A stretch of 64,000 nucleotides of DNA from Panax quinquefolius (GCA_020205615.1 CM035152.1:155047669-155111668), one strand, 5' to 3'; numbered from the stretch's first letter, positions 45,690-57,889 are shown. Program-made: numbers and translations. Notes: a model not told the origin generated them from the sequence alone.

Positions 45690-48385
45690 TGTGACGCCCC
45701 CAAAATAGGTATACATCACCCATCTTGGGTCGCCAAATACATGGTACTGAAAACAAATACAAACTTAATTATACAACATGAGCTGAGAGTTTTTACACGA
45801 ATATTGTCTCATAGACAATATCCAAACTCAAATTCAATCCTCATTACATTTATTATCACACTAAATAGTGAGGATTACTAAAACAACCATCTTGGACCAT
45901 CATTCCATTCCCCGACTAGTCCCGACTACGTTATCATTTTCTGAAGAGAACAATATAAGAAAATGGGTGAGCTCAACTAGCCCAGTAAGAAATATTATGA
46001 CTAAGATAATGCAGAATAAATTATCGTTAGCCTTCAACAGTGTTAAACTGATAAAATACAATAAACATCAAGTTTAACTGCAGCGGAACAAGCAATCCAT
46101 TAGAAGAGTTAAGTAGAGCATGATATCTACTATCTTCTATGATTTAAAAAGTTTATCATCAATTTTATCGCTGAGACTCAGCTTAATAAATAAACCACAT
46201 CATCGAATCATCCCTACACTATGGGCCAAGGATATTCATTAGTATCACGTCCACGAATTATCCCTGCATTACGGGCCAAGGATATTCGTGTAATCATTAA
46301 TGGTCATGATTATACCGAATGATCCCTGATCATAATTATACCAATCAACAGTCCATCTATGCACGTAAGCCAAAGGTGAATTTTATCACAATAAGCATGA
46401 GGATGATGACAATGATATAAGAATTCAATTAAATGAAAACCAATAATAAATTTTAAATATTTATAATTTAATTTATCCAAAATTCAATCATATCTAAATT
46501 GTCAACATGATACTACTTTGTGGAGAAAAATTCAAGAATAATATCCATGTATCAAAAATAATTTGGACATAAAAGAAAAAAAAATTTGGGTGAATAATAC
46601 CCCGTAAATAGTATCCTGTGAATAGTACTTCAGGAATATTATCCTGTGAATAGTACCCCAGCATGAAAAGTGTCCCGAATACCCGAGTGAATAGTACTCG
46701 AGTGAATAGTAACCTGTGAATAGAACCCCGGTATGAAAAGTACCCCGAATCCCCGAGTGAATAATATTCGAGTGAATAGTAACCCGTGAATAGTAACTCT
46801 GGTGAAAATATTAATATTTAATAAAAAAAATCAGATCAATATTCCAATGAACGATACTGGATGAAGCGCGAAACTCAAGGATATTCCACTAATTTCAGGA
46901 ATTATTGAAGTAATACTTACCATAGTATGTTTATATTTAAGAATATAAAAAGAAATAACATACGAAACTGCAAATGGATTTTCACCTGTCATGCGGTACG
47001 TAATCAACATAGACAGGTTATTCCGACATATTAAAGGATGAATACGAAAAATAGTATTCCTTATGAATACGAAAGAAATAATACCCCTTACGAATACAAA
47101 AGAAATAACACCCTTTACCTTAGTAGAAGACTGGATACTGCAATAGTGAAATAACAGAATACTCTTCTTCTTGCCCTCTATTGTTTCTTTCTCTATAGTT
47201 TCTCTTGTGAGTCTCAGTGAATTGGTGAGAATGAAAGAAGAATTAAGGTTCTATTTATAGGAGAATGGACTAAATAGTAACTGATTCATGAACGGTCCAG
47301 ATTAATTTACTATTAGAACAGACGGTCCATATTGATTACTATTAAAACCACAACCGACGGTCCAGATTGATTTACTTTTAAAACCATCACCGATGGTCCA
47401 GATTGATTTACTTTTAAAATGACCACCGATGGTCTAGATTGATTTACTATTAAAACTACCATGGACGGTCTAGATTGATTTAATATTAAAACCACCACCG
47501 ATGGTCCAGAGTGATTTACTATTAAAACCACCATCGATGGTCTAGATTGATTTACTATTATAACCATCATCGTTGGTCCATAAAATTAGTAAATCTTCCC
47601 ATGGAATACCAAGTCAAACTGACAACAAATGCCTCTTAATAAATCCCTATATTTATATCAAAAAAATTGAATAAATATTTATCACAAATCATTTATCTTT
47701 AATAAACACATTTTTAATCTATTAACAATTATTCATTATTAATATTATAATTCATAATATTTAACAACCAGATCATTCCCAGAAAAGAGGGGGCTTTCCG
47801 ATAAGGATTTCTCCCTATTGGCGCGCAATTAGGTAACCAAACCTATTTTCTCGACAGAACTTTCTAGACATCGTCAGTATTACAAATAATAATATGAATA
47901 AATTTGTCGTCTCAATTATTGATTTAATAATATAAAATATTATGCAGATGATATTGTGATAATAATTGAATCAAATAATGTGAGATACTATACAATAATT
48001 ATTGTAGCAATAATTGAGTAAACTGAGTGGCTTCTTACGTAAGTATCAATAATCAATACTGTGCTACTATACAACCACGCGTATTACTGTATTTTTACCA
48101 CCGGGTATTTCAACAGTTTAACGGTAAAACTTTCGCCGTTATTTTTATAAAAGATTTTTCTGTCGTTTTTTAACTTTGACAGTTATTCCGTTGTGGGGTA
48201 CACTAATGATGGTGTCGTTGTACGGATATTCCCTGATAAAAAGAATATTCCCCGACACAACGAATATTTTATATCAACTTGCTTATTTTGAAAAATTTTC
48301 ACATATTACCCTTAATTTAACCATTTATTAAATAGAATTATAAGAAAATTGGATACTTTTATTTCATATAATTTGGGGTCCTACA
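45690..48385 (-). repeat. 5' LTR of element B (2696 bp)
   Basis: TGTGACGCC at 45690 to GGGGTCCTACA at 48385. On the minus strand it has TATAAATAG at 47251-47259, an AAGGTAAAGGG donor (intron start 47118), a CTCTTCAG|AAAATGA acceptor (intron end 45941), minisatellite 46590-46800 and the 36 bp array at 47290-47580. It is about 150 bp shorter than the 3' LTR; much of the difference lies in the repeats. Many point differences indicate an old insertion. Confidence 0.92.
47290..47580 (-). repeat. 36 bp tandem array upstream of the B 5' LTR promoter
   Basis: About eight copies of the GACGGTCCAGATTGATTTAC unit, matching the array at 27105-27420. Its presence in both B LTRs and absence from A, C, D, E, J and K shows the array arose in B's own lineage before B inserted. 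Confidence 0.9.
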
Positions 48386-49068
48386 TACAATCTCATTTAT
48401 ATATATACGAGCAAGACGTTCAAGTGAATAAGTTTCTGGTATAGGTAAAAAATGAGAAAACTTGGATAACCTATCAACAATGACCCAAATTGCATCTATG
48501 CCTTGAGAAACCTTGGGAATACCAGTAATGAAATCTATGGTAATGTGCTCCCACTTCCATTCTGGAATTTTAAGTGGTTGCAATTGACCTTTTGGCACTT
48601 AATGCTCTGCATTGACACGCTGACAAGTTAAACACCTTGAGATAAACTCCGCTATCTCTCTCTTCATATTGCTCCACCAAAATGTATGTCAAAGATCATG
48701 ATACATTTTGGTACTATCAGGATGGATTGCAAATGGTGTGTTCTGCGCCTCCATCATGATTTTATACTTCAAGTCAGAGTCGTTAGGAACACAAATTCTG
48801 GAGTTCACTCGAAGTATTCCTTCTTCATCGATTCTTGCTTCTGGAATAACACCTTCTTGCACTTTCTTTTTCATACGCATCAGCTCCAGGTCTGTAGCTT
48901 GAGCAGTTTTAACTTTATCGATTAAGGTCGGTTCTACTCGTATATTTGACATCATCACGTGAGTCCATGGAGTCTTTAACTCTATCTCCATCCTTAGTAA
49001 GTCATACAAAATGGGCCTTTGCGTTGACAATATCGCGCTCGTACCCGCATTTGATCTTCTACTCAATG
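48386..49068 (-). pseudogene. Element A integrase N-terminal part
   Basis: It begins with the right TACAA duplication. The frame around 48598-48386 has PLKIPEWKWEHITIDFITGI (first catalytic Asp in IDF), WVIVDRLSKFSHFLPIPETY and LERLARIYINEIV, where B is inserted. The frame 49066-48689 has the RNase H/integrase connection (LSRRS upstream, RMKKKVQEGVIPEARIDEEG) and the HPDSTKMYHDL start of the zinc-binding domain. Stops separate the frames. It continues at 25418 in the original element. Confidence 0.88.
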
Positions 49069-49827
49069 CGTCAGCTACTACGTTCGCTTTTCTAGGATGG
49101 TATTGAATGGTATGATCATAATCTTTCTACAACTCGAGCCAACGTCATTGCCGCATGTTGAGTCCCTTTTGGGTGAAGAAATATTTGATGCTTTTATGAT
49201 CCCTATAGATCTCCACTTTCTCCCCATACAGGTAATGTCTCCAGATTTTAAGCGCGAAAATGACTGCTGCCAACTCTAGATCATGAGTAAGATAATTACT
49301 CTCATATTCTTTGAGTTGTCATGAGGCATAGGCTATGACTTTTCCATTTTTCATGAGAACACATCCTAAACCTTTGCCTGAAGAATCGCTGTATATGAAA
49401 AATCCCTCCAAACCAGATGGTATTTTTAAAACAGGTGCTAAAATGAGTCTCATCTTGAGTTCTTAAAAACTCTTCTCACATTACTCGCTCTAACCGAATT
49501 TTATATCTTTTCGAGTCAGCTGAGTTAACGGAGTGGCGATTCGAGAAAATCCTTCCATGAATCTCTGATAATAACCAGCTAAGCCTAGAAAGCTACGTAC
49601 TTCGGTAACTGACTTAGGTTTCTCCCAGCTTTGTATTGCTTCAATCTTCGCTGGGTCAATAGATATTCTGTGATTTGATATCACATGCCCAAGGAATGCT
49701 ACTTCCTCAAGCCAGAACTTACATTTCTTCAACTTGGCATATAGCTTATTTTCACGAAGCTTTTGGAGTATCAGCCTCAAGTGCTGCTCATGATCGTCAC
49801 GGCTTTTGAAGTATATGAGGATGTCAT
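49069..49827 (-). pseudogene. Element A RNase H and C-terminal reverse transcriptase
   Basis: The RT part (49827-49490) reads [58 protein letters not shown] and FLGLAGYYQRFMEGFSRIA. The RNase H part has [40 protein letters not shown] and [19 protein letters not shown], with several in-frame stops. The first visible codon pair is the second half of the catalytic FIDD, because copia G is inserted within that motif. Confidence 0.9.
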
Positions 49828-50225
49828 TGTTGGGATTTTGGCACATCAAAGCAACGCATAATGGAATATAAATTGAACAAACCAAAATAATTTATGAAAC
49901 AAAAAATAGGATCCATACAAAATATATATTAATTTAGTGTTAAGAGATTATACCGATTATGAAATCGCTTCTGAAACGCTTCGAATCTCCAACGTAATTC
50001 CTCATGAAACTACATCTCTATAGTATCCACACGAACGCACGCGAACCGTCGCACGATTCTGCAAAAGAAGCAGCAGTACTAGCCACCAAAGGAACAGGAT
50101 TTTTGATTTTCTCTCTAGTCTCTCTCTAAGAGTGGCTATATTATCTATATATAGCAGTCAAAAAAGGATTAATCAAAACCTAATCTTATTAATAATGTAA
50201 AATCCAAATTTATATATATATTATA
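49828..50225 (-). repeat. Copia LTR piece G, cut by element E
   Basis: Begins TGTTGGGATTTTGGCACATC and is similar in wording and order to the end of the copia I LTR (36109-36500). The left flank is GTCAT (49823-49827), a candidate target duplication whose partner is beyond the window. E interrupts it after TATATATATTATA. Confidence 0.8.
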
Positions 50226-51413
50226 TGTAAGACCCCAAATTTTATAAAATGAAAGTATTCAATTTTCATATAATTATTATTTTATTTAGTAAATGGTTAA
50301 ATTGAGAAAGGGTTAAAGTTAAGGGTGATATGTGAAAATTTTACAAAGTAAGCAAGTTGATATAAAATATTCGTTGGGGAAAATTCGATTGGTCGGGGAA
50401 TATTCGTTTTAACAGGGAATATTCATACGACGACACAATCATTGGTGGACCCCACAACAGAAGTATTGTCGTAGTTAGAATATGACAGAAATATCTTTTT
50501 ATAAAAATAACGGCAAAAATTTTATCGTTAAACTGATGAACTACCCGGTAGTAAAAGTACAGTACTACGCGTGGTTGCATAGTAGCACACGGTATTGATT
50601 ATTGATGCTTACGTGAGAAGTCACTCAGTTATACTCAATTATTGCTATAGTAGTTGTTGCATAATATCTCTCATATTATTGATTTAATTATTGTCACAAT
50701 ATCATCTGCATAATATTTATTATTATTAAATCAATAATTGAGACAACAAAGTTATTCATATTATTATTTATAATATTGACGATGTCTAGAAAGTTCTGTC
50801 GAGGAAAGGGGTTTGGTCACCTAATTGCGTGCCAATAGGGAGAAATCCTTATCGAAAAGCCCCCTCTTTCCTGGGAATGATTTGGTTGTTAAATATTGTG
50901 AGATATAATATTAATGATGAATAAGTTCGTGTTGATTAAAGATGAAGTTGTTAGTTCCACTTTGTTTGAATTATTAGTGTTAGTAGAAATCGACATTTAT
51001 TTCAATAATAATTGATTTCTGGAGGTTATATTGACCAATCGGATAATTAATCGGATAAATGAGCAATTAATTGCTATTAATTCATATGCTTATAACTATT
51101 TGTTCACATATGTGTACTATTGATTCACATGCATATACTATTAGGGGAGGTGGTGTAAGATTGATAATACTTGCATGACTAAATTAAAAATAGAGGTATA
51201 GATGAAGGTACTATACTGTAACTATTTTTTTCACATGTATAGAACTATTGATTCACATGAATGTACTATTGATTCACATGATGTACTATTAGGGGAGGTG
51301 GTGCAAGTTTGATAATACTTGCAGGACTAAATTAAAAATGAAGAAAAAGATGAAGGTATTATACTGTAATATTTCGAGCCCCAAAACGTGCAATTATCGA
51401 AACTATATTTTTC

Positions 51414-51422
51414 TATAAATAG
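51414..51422 (+). promoter_or_regulatory. TATA box of the E LTR
   Basis: TATAAATAG followed at about 25-30 bp by CATTCTCACCAATTCAC, a plausible initiation region conserved in other LTRs. An 87-codon frame across here (51388-51651) is not a gene. Confidence 0.75.
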
Positions 51423-51568
51423 AAGCTCATTTTTACTTCATTCTCACCAATTCACTAAGACTCACAAGAGCAATTATAGAGAGAAAAGCTATAGAGAGAG
51501 AAGTTATAGAGAGAAAGAAGAAGAGAAGTCTGCTACTTCTTTTTCCAAAGATCAGATCTTCTTACGAG

Positions 51569-53168
51569 GTAAGGGGTATTATTTATTTCATATTCGAAGA
51601 GATATTATTTTTCGTATTTGTATGAATATTATTTTCATTCAATATTCGTAAGGAATATCATCTTCGTTCAATATTCGTAAGAATATTATTTTTCGTTCAA
51701 CAGTCGTAAGGGGTATTATTTATTTCATATTCTGAAGAGATATTATTTTTTGTATTCGTATGAATATTATTTTCGTTCAATATTAGTAAGGAATATCATC
51801 TTCGTTCAATATTCGTAGGAATATTATTTTCATTCAACAGTCGTAAGGGGTATTATTTCTTTCGTATTCATGAAGAGAGTTATTTTTTTCAATACTCGTA
51901 AGGGTTATTACTCAATTATTTATTATTTTGTTGGAATAACCTGTCTACGCGGACTACCGCATGCATGGTGAAATTCTTCTATTATTCTATTCTTTATTAT
52001 TTTGTTGTAATAACCTATCTACGCGGACTACCGCATGCATGGTGAAATTCTTCTGTTATTCCATTCTTTATTATTATGTTGGAATAACAGTCTACGCGGA
52101 CTACCTCATGTATAGTGAATGACCATTCGTATTCATTCTTTATTAAATTGTGGAAATGATCTGTCTACGTGAATTACCACATTGCGGATGAAAATCCATT
52201 TGCATTTTTCGTATATTCTATTATACTTGTATGAGATATCCTTTCTTTTGTACTCATCATGGAATATCGTTTTCTTTTTTATTTTCCTTTTATGAGTACT
52301 ATTCATGAAGTACTATTTACGGTACTATTCACAAAGTACTATTCACGAAGTACTATTCACGGGTACTATTCATAAAGTACTATTCATGGGGTACTATTCC
52401 CAAAATACTATTCACGGGGTACTATTCACCCGGGTACTATTCTCCTGGAGTACTATTCATGACAAAAATTAATTTCTTTTCTGTCCAAATGATTTTTGAT
52501 ACAATATCATTCTTAAATTTTACTCCACAAAGCAGTATCATGTTGACAATTTGGATATTTTTAAACTCTGGATAAATTTAAAGTCTTTAATATTTATCCT
52601 TGATTTCGTTTGATTAATGCTTATATCATTGTCATCATCCTCATGCTTATATTATGATGAAAGTCATCTTTGCCTTACGTGCATAGATGGACTGTTGATT
52701 GGTATGATTATGACCAGGGATCATTTGGTATAATCATGACCCGTAATGTTACAAATGATTTGGTAAAAGTCCTCATTGGCCCGTAGTGCATTGATGGACA
52801 GTTGTTGGTATGATTTTGACCAGGGATTATTCAGTATAATCATGACCATTGATGATTACATGAATATCCTTGGCCCGTAGTCTTGAGGATGATTCTATGA
52901 TGTGGTTTATTTATTAAGTCGAGTCTCGTGATAAAGTTAATGAAAAACTTTTTAAATCATAGAAGATAGTAGATATCACGCTCTACTTGACTCTTCTAAT
53001 GGATTGCTTATTCCACTGCGATTGTTGATCTAAAACTTGTTGTCTATTGTATTCTATCGGTTGTTATCTTTGTTGAAGGCTAAGGATAATTTATTCTGCA
53101 TTATCTTAGTCATAATATTTCTTACTGGGCTAGTTGAGCTCACCCTTTTCTTTCACTGTTCTCTTCAG
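51569..53168 (+). other. Predicted leader intron in the E LTR (1.6 kb)
   Basis: The donor TACGAG|GTAAGGGG is at 51569. The acceptor tract TTTTCTTTCACTGTTCTCTT then CAG|AAAATGAG ends at 53168. It is 380 bp longer than the D version; several leader repeats and the minisatellite fall inside it. The spliced leader would be about 120 nt + 280 nt before the primer-binding site. Confidence 0.5.
52290..52460 (+). repeat. GTACTATTCAC minisatellite in the E leader
   Basis: About eleven copies of a 13-17 bp unit (GTACTATTCACGAA, GGGTACTATTCACCCG). It is the reverse complement of the GTGAATAGTA arrays in minus LTRs. Confidence 0.9.
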
Positions 53169-53449
53169 AAAATGAGAATATAGCTGGGACTGGTCGGGGA
53201 AAGGATTGACGGTCCAGATGGTTGTCTTAGTAGTCCTCACTATTATGTGAAATAGTGTGATAATAATTGTAATGAAGAATCCATTAAAAGTGTATATTGT
53301 CTAGAAGGCAATATTCTTGTTTAAACTCTCAGCTATGTTTTGTCGTATATTACCCGACAGTTGTATAATTAAGTTTGTATTTGATTTATGTACCATGTAT
53401 TTGGCGACTCAAGATGGGTGATATATACCTATTTTGGGGGCGTCATCGT

Positions 53450-53461
53450 TGGTATCAAAGC
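53450..53461 (+). promoter_or_regulatory. Primer-binding site of element E
   Basis: TGGTATCAAAGC, two bases after the LTR end, then TTAGGGATATG. It is identical to the B site. Copia F begins at 53473, so the priming region is separated from gag. Confidence 0.87.
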
Positions 53462-53472
53462 TTAGGGATATG

Positions 53473-55354
53473 TGAAAGTAGTATGCACACAAGCCAATCA
53501 TGTTTGATGATAAAGCATATACTTTGTAACAATCTTATTCATTTATTAATAAAAAGTATTAATTTATTAAAGGCTTTTAATTATCTACATGATGCTGTTT
53601 TATAATATGTGATAAACCCATAGTTTTAAGCAATGCTTTTAGAATAATGATGATGATCATTCTAATGAGATCTAAATTCTTAGAAAGCTTAAAACTAAAA
53701 TAGTTCCCAATCATTGGATTACTAAATTGGGGATTAGTGAATCCGGATAGATTGGTACATACGTTGCTTGCTCATTGGATGAGGATGATTGATCTCATGA
53801 TCATTTGTGTGGAGACACTAAAGCAAGTATGTAGGTGCTTATTAGAGAATAAGTTCATTTGAGCGTTGGCTCATTAAGGAATACCTAATGGAGTTTTATT
53901 TGCTGTCGATAGGAATTCTGTAGTGATAGTAGTCTGAAGTAATCCTTGGACTTGAGATCATCATAGTATCTTGTGTGTGATGAGTTATACTTTGACTTAT
54001 TCCTTAAGACCCTTAGGGTATATCAAAGGGTATGCTTGGGTATAATAAGTTGTATACATGGAGATAATGTATGATCAATAAAGAATCTACCACTTCTAAT
54101 AAAAGAAGAAATGTTCTATGTGATTCGATAAATGACAACCCAAAGAGTCCTTGGCGTTAAGCGAAATGAAATTAGAAAGGAGTTTCTAATTTGCATTATT
54201 TGAGTTGTACATTTAAGGATCGAAATACATATAATTAAATAAAATAAGACTTGACGGTAATTCCATGTCTTATATTTAATTGGGACATTGTATGGTGGAA
54301 GGATTGAATTATGCGGTAACTATTTACTCAAAGGTTCTTTAATGATTAATGTTGAAATCTATATTATCCGGAAAGTCGTTGATCGCTAGGAGGAGGCTTA
54401 TCCCATTGTAGAATAAATATTATTTATTTAAATAAATTAATTGTTTAATTTATTTATTTAAATAAGATTAAATTATTCTAATTGATTTATTCACAACCTA
54501 GGTTTAATATGGAGAACCTAAAGGGTCACACCATAAAAAAGGAAGAATAATTATTTAAGAAGTTAATGGCATAATCGTAATAATATGTTATGTATATTTA
54601 ATTTAATCTATGGTTATATAATAAATTAAATAGCTTAATATTTATTATTTAATATTTTAGAAATATTAAATATAAATTAATAAGAGGAGTCTTATTAATA
54701 TTATTACAATTATTATTATTTTAATTTCTAAAAGAGTTTAGAAATTAATTTAATATAAGTACTCTCATTTATTCTTAATTGGATTAGGAAGGAAAATTAG
54801 TTAAAGGAGTTTAATTAATTATCCCTAATAAGATTAGGGAGCTTAATTAATTAAAAAATTAATTAATTAAAACCCAATTCCTTAATTGTTAAGGTGGGTT
54901 GCCCACATCTATAAATAAGAGGAGTCTTATTATGGGTGGTATGGGTTGTTGACTTTAACAACTACGTAATAATTCCAATTAGTTGGAGAGTACTCCCTTT
55001 CTATAGAGATAGAAAAATTAGGGTTTAGCCAACCACCCATCTTCTTGAATTCTTATTTTTCCTTGGTAGATCACCTCTAGAGGCCAAACATATGGGTGGC
55101 TAACGTTGATCAAAGGAAGGAACAAAACCCCGGTGGATTCAAGTTGAACGCGAAAGGATTTGGAGGTGAACTTGTACCTGAGGAAGCTCGATCTTCAAGG
55201 GTATGATTTTATTCTTTATCTTTTCGTTAAATTAATAATTATGCATAAAGGGTGATCCGGGTATATGGTTTGTAAAATTTAAACTCTGATTTTTACACGC
55301 TTCCGCATTATTTTTTGCAATTTGATTGCGCCCATGAATATTACAAAACCTAAT
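53473..55354 (+). repeat. 5' LTR of copia F (1882 bp)
   Basis: TGAAAGTAGTATGCACACAA to ATTACAAAACCTAAT. The terminal CTAACA of the 3' copy is altered to CTAATG here. TATAAATAAGAGGAGTC at about 54911 is a likely promoter; the following GAGTACTCCC and CCACCCATCTTCTTG would be leader. Confidence 0.93.
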
Positions 55355-55372
55355 GATTGCATCGAGCCAAAC
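55355..55372 (+). promoter_or_regulatory. Decayed primer-binding site of copia F
   Basis: GATTGCATCGAGCCAAACC resembles TGGTATCAGAGCCAAGG (initiator tRNA-Met) with several changes and a one-base gap. Confidence 0.5.
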
Positions 55373-55789
55373 CTTTATGTAAATTATTAATTGTTCGGGA
55401 TTTGATATGTATATTGATATGTGTTTAGAACAATTTAATTGGGCATAATTTTATTGTATAAAATTTATTAAAAAAAAAAAAAAAAAAAACGAAATTAACC
55501 ACGGAAATAATTATTGTGCTGCCGTTTTTTTTTAAAAGGATACATGAGTCATTTTTTAAAAGAAATCAGCAGCCCAAATAAAAAAAAAAAAGCAGCTGGT
55601 GAAATTTTTATTTTGCAAGGCACGGATTTTAAGGCATGATTTCAAGGCAGCTGGTGAAAAATCATGCAGCACAAAACCGGCAGCACAAAACCGTGAATCA
55701 CGTAAAAAAAAAAGGGAACGGACGGTTATATATATATATATTATTACCGTAATATTATATATATATAATATTTTAATAATTTTATAATT

Positions 55790-56520
55790 AAAATAAAAAG
55801 TTTATTTTAATTTAAAATAAAGTTTATTTTAATTTTAATAATTTTATAATTAAAATAAAAAGGTTTATTTTAATCTTAAAATAAAAGGTTTATTTTAATA
55901 TTAGAATAAAAGATTTATTTTAATTTTAAAATTAAATTTCATGCTAACTAATTAGAGTTGGAATTTGATTCCATGATAACTAATTAGAGTTGAAATTGGA
56001 TTTTATTTTTCCTAAAATAAAGGAGTTTATTTGTGAATAGGGAAGTAAATCTATCTTTCCTTAAATAAAGGAGTTTATTTAGATATGAAATAGGATTTCA
56101 TATTATTCAAAATAAAAGAGTTTATTTGTGAATAGGAAAGAGAATCCATGTTTCCTTAAATAAAGGAGTTTATTTAGATATGAAATTAGATTTCATATTA
56201 TTCAAAATAAAGGAGTTTATTTATGAATAGGAAAGATATCCGTGTTTCCTTTAATAAAGATTTTTTTTACATGGAATTGGATTCCATAATTAATTAAAAT
56301 AAAAGAGTTTATTTTAATTAAAGTTTTTTTGTGGAATTGGATTCCATAATTAATTAAAATAAAGGAGTTTATTTTGATTAAAATTTTGATTAAAATAAAA
56401 TAGTTTATTTTATTCAAAATTAGATAAATTAAAATAAAATAGTTTTATTTTGATTTAAATTTGGATTAAAATAAAGGAGTTTATTTTGATTCAAAAATAG
56501 ATTTTATACTAACTAAATTT
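55790..56520 (+). repeat. Tandem AAATAAAGGAGTTTATTT repeats in the F leader
   Basis: More than a dozen degenerate copies of AAAATAAAGGAGTTTATTTT, some alone and some in a ~75 bp higher-order unit with GTGAATAGGAAAG and ATATGAAATAGGATTTCATA. The unit is itself an imperfect palindrome (AAATAAA/TTTATTT). A minus frame at 56217-56417 is a by-product. Confidence 0.8.
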
Positions 56521-57257
56521 GTCCATTAAATGATATCAATATATATATTAAATGTTTATTATTCATAAGATGAATGTAATTTATTGATGCATATGATGAT
56601 GTGTATGATAATAAATGGGATTGATTATGGACTATCACCAATGCGATTGGATTTTATTTTAGTTGGATGCATGAATGTATGGGTTTTATTAAATGGGGTC
56701 TGCGTGACTCGCCTTCTAATTTTTCTTAATGAAAATTCTATTTCCTCCTATGTACTTCCCTCGATTGGCGATCAAGGTTTCTATTTATTTTAAATAGTTT
56801 TGTAATAGGAATAGTTAGAATTAATTTTGAAGAATTGGAGATCAAGGACAAGGAGCGCTTGAGACCCGTTTGTAATGGGCAGGATTTAAATATAATAGTT
56901 ATATTTAAATATTATTTCTTGCACCCTAGGGTTTGACCTTTTGGTTCACTTGGTGGCTCTAGTGAACCAAACTAGAATAAAAGTCCATAATCAATCCGGT
57001 AGAATATAGTATTCTATATGTACATGCTTATACTATATATATATATATATATTATGCAAACATGCTTCGTATGTTTATTAATATACGCGTATTTTATATA
57101 TATATAATGCATGCTACTAAAACAAGATGAGACAAATTAATAACAAAACCCCTCAATTTTTATATAAGTCCTAAGCGTTCAAAGATATTTGGAATATCGA
57201 ACGTCGCTTTCCTAGCATGATAAAATTAATAGAGTATTAAATATTTAATATGAGTTT

Positions 57258-57560
57258 GTTGTGTCACCACAAGGCAAGTATTAAGTATTTAAGATGTTAA
57301 TTTATCACATTTGATGCTTATAAAGAAAATTGAACAATATTGTTTTGTTGTGTCACCACAAGGATGATATTTTTCTTTTTGAATATATGGAGTGCTAGGT
57401 TGACTTAACTTGGATAATTTTGATTCGGATGTGCCACCACTTGATCAAAATAATCTAAGAGGCAAAAAGAAAAGGAGTCAGCATAGTTGATGTAATTGAC
57501 AAAAGTTGTCTACCTATTTATTTATATATAGTTTGTTGTGTCACCACAAGGCTATATACA
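57258..57560 (+). repeat. Spaced TTGTTGTGTCACCACAAGG hairpin motifs in the F leader
   Basis: Three near-identical copies (about 57260, 57348 and 57532) and one diverged copy (GGATGTGCCACCACTTG at about 57427). Each can form a TTGTG-TCAC-CACAA stem-loop. The intervening sequences differ. Confidence 0.75.
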
Positions 57561-57889
57561 TTTGAAATGGAATCCTTATTCTCACTAGCAAATCTTTAAT
57601 TAGATTTTGCCAAACTATATAATTGAGGTAATATAGTTTGAAGAAAATATTGGGAGATACCAATTTAAAACAAGACCTAATTTATTTTGGTAATTAATAA
57701 AAGAATGTATGTTAAAATGTTGTTAATTACAAATTCATTTACGAAATTTTACAATGTCTAAAATTACTATCATCACGAAGCATATTAGATGCTAAATTAA
57801 TCGGGGCCAATTAAACGGATTGGTTAAGGAATTTGAGAATAGTTCTCATAGTTTGAAAAGCTATCTTATGTCCTTAATACGCCTATCCC

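Larger units (their letters stand above)
25419..48385 (-). mobile_element. Gypsy LTR retrotransposon B, 23 kb with nested insertions
   Basis: Minus orientation: 5' LTR 45690-48385, primer-binding site, gag 45502-44439, protease/RT 33739-32453, integrase 29587-28274, polypurine tract, 3' LTR 25419-28262. It is flanked by TACAA duplications. C (33745-44433) sits in the nucleocapsid region. The 3' remnant of D (29581-32452) replaces the rest of RT and RNase H. The unnested length would be about 9-10 kb. Pol order PR-RT-RH-IN and the chromodomain-like tail are of the Ty3/gypsy chromovirus type; a Tekay/Del-like clade is inferred. Confidence 0.9.
50226..53447 (+). repeat. 5' LTR of element E (3222 bp)
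   Basis: TGTAAGACCCCAAATTTTAT at 50226 to GGGGGCGTCATC at 53447. It has TATAAATAG at 51414-51422, a purine-rich leader start, a donor at 51569, leader repeats (51900-52160), the GTACTATTCAC minisatellite (52290-52460) and an acceptor at 53168. It is the longest LTR without a foreign insertion in the window. Confidence 0.93.

Noticed and set aside
47313..47570. 85-codon minus ORF with a repeating NQSRPSVVVLIV pattern
   Set aside because: It is the open frame of a 36 bp tandem array upstream of the LTR promoter, present only because the unit is a multiple of three.
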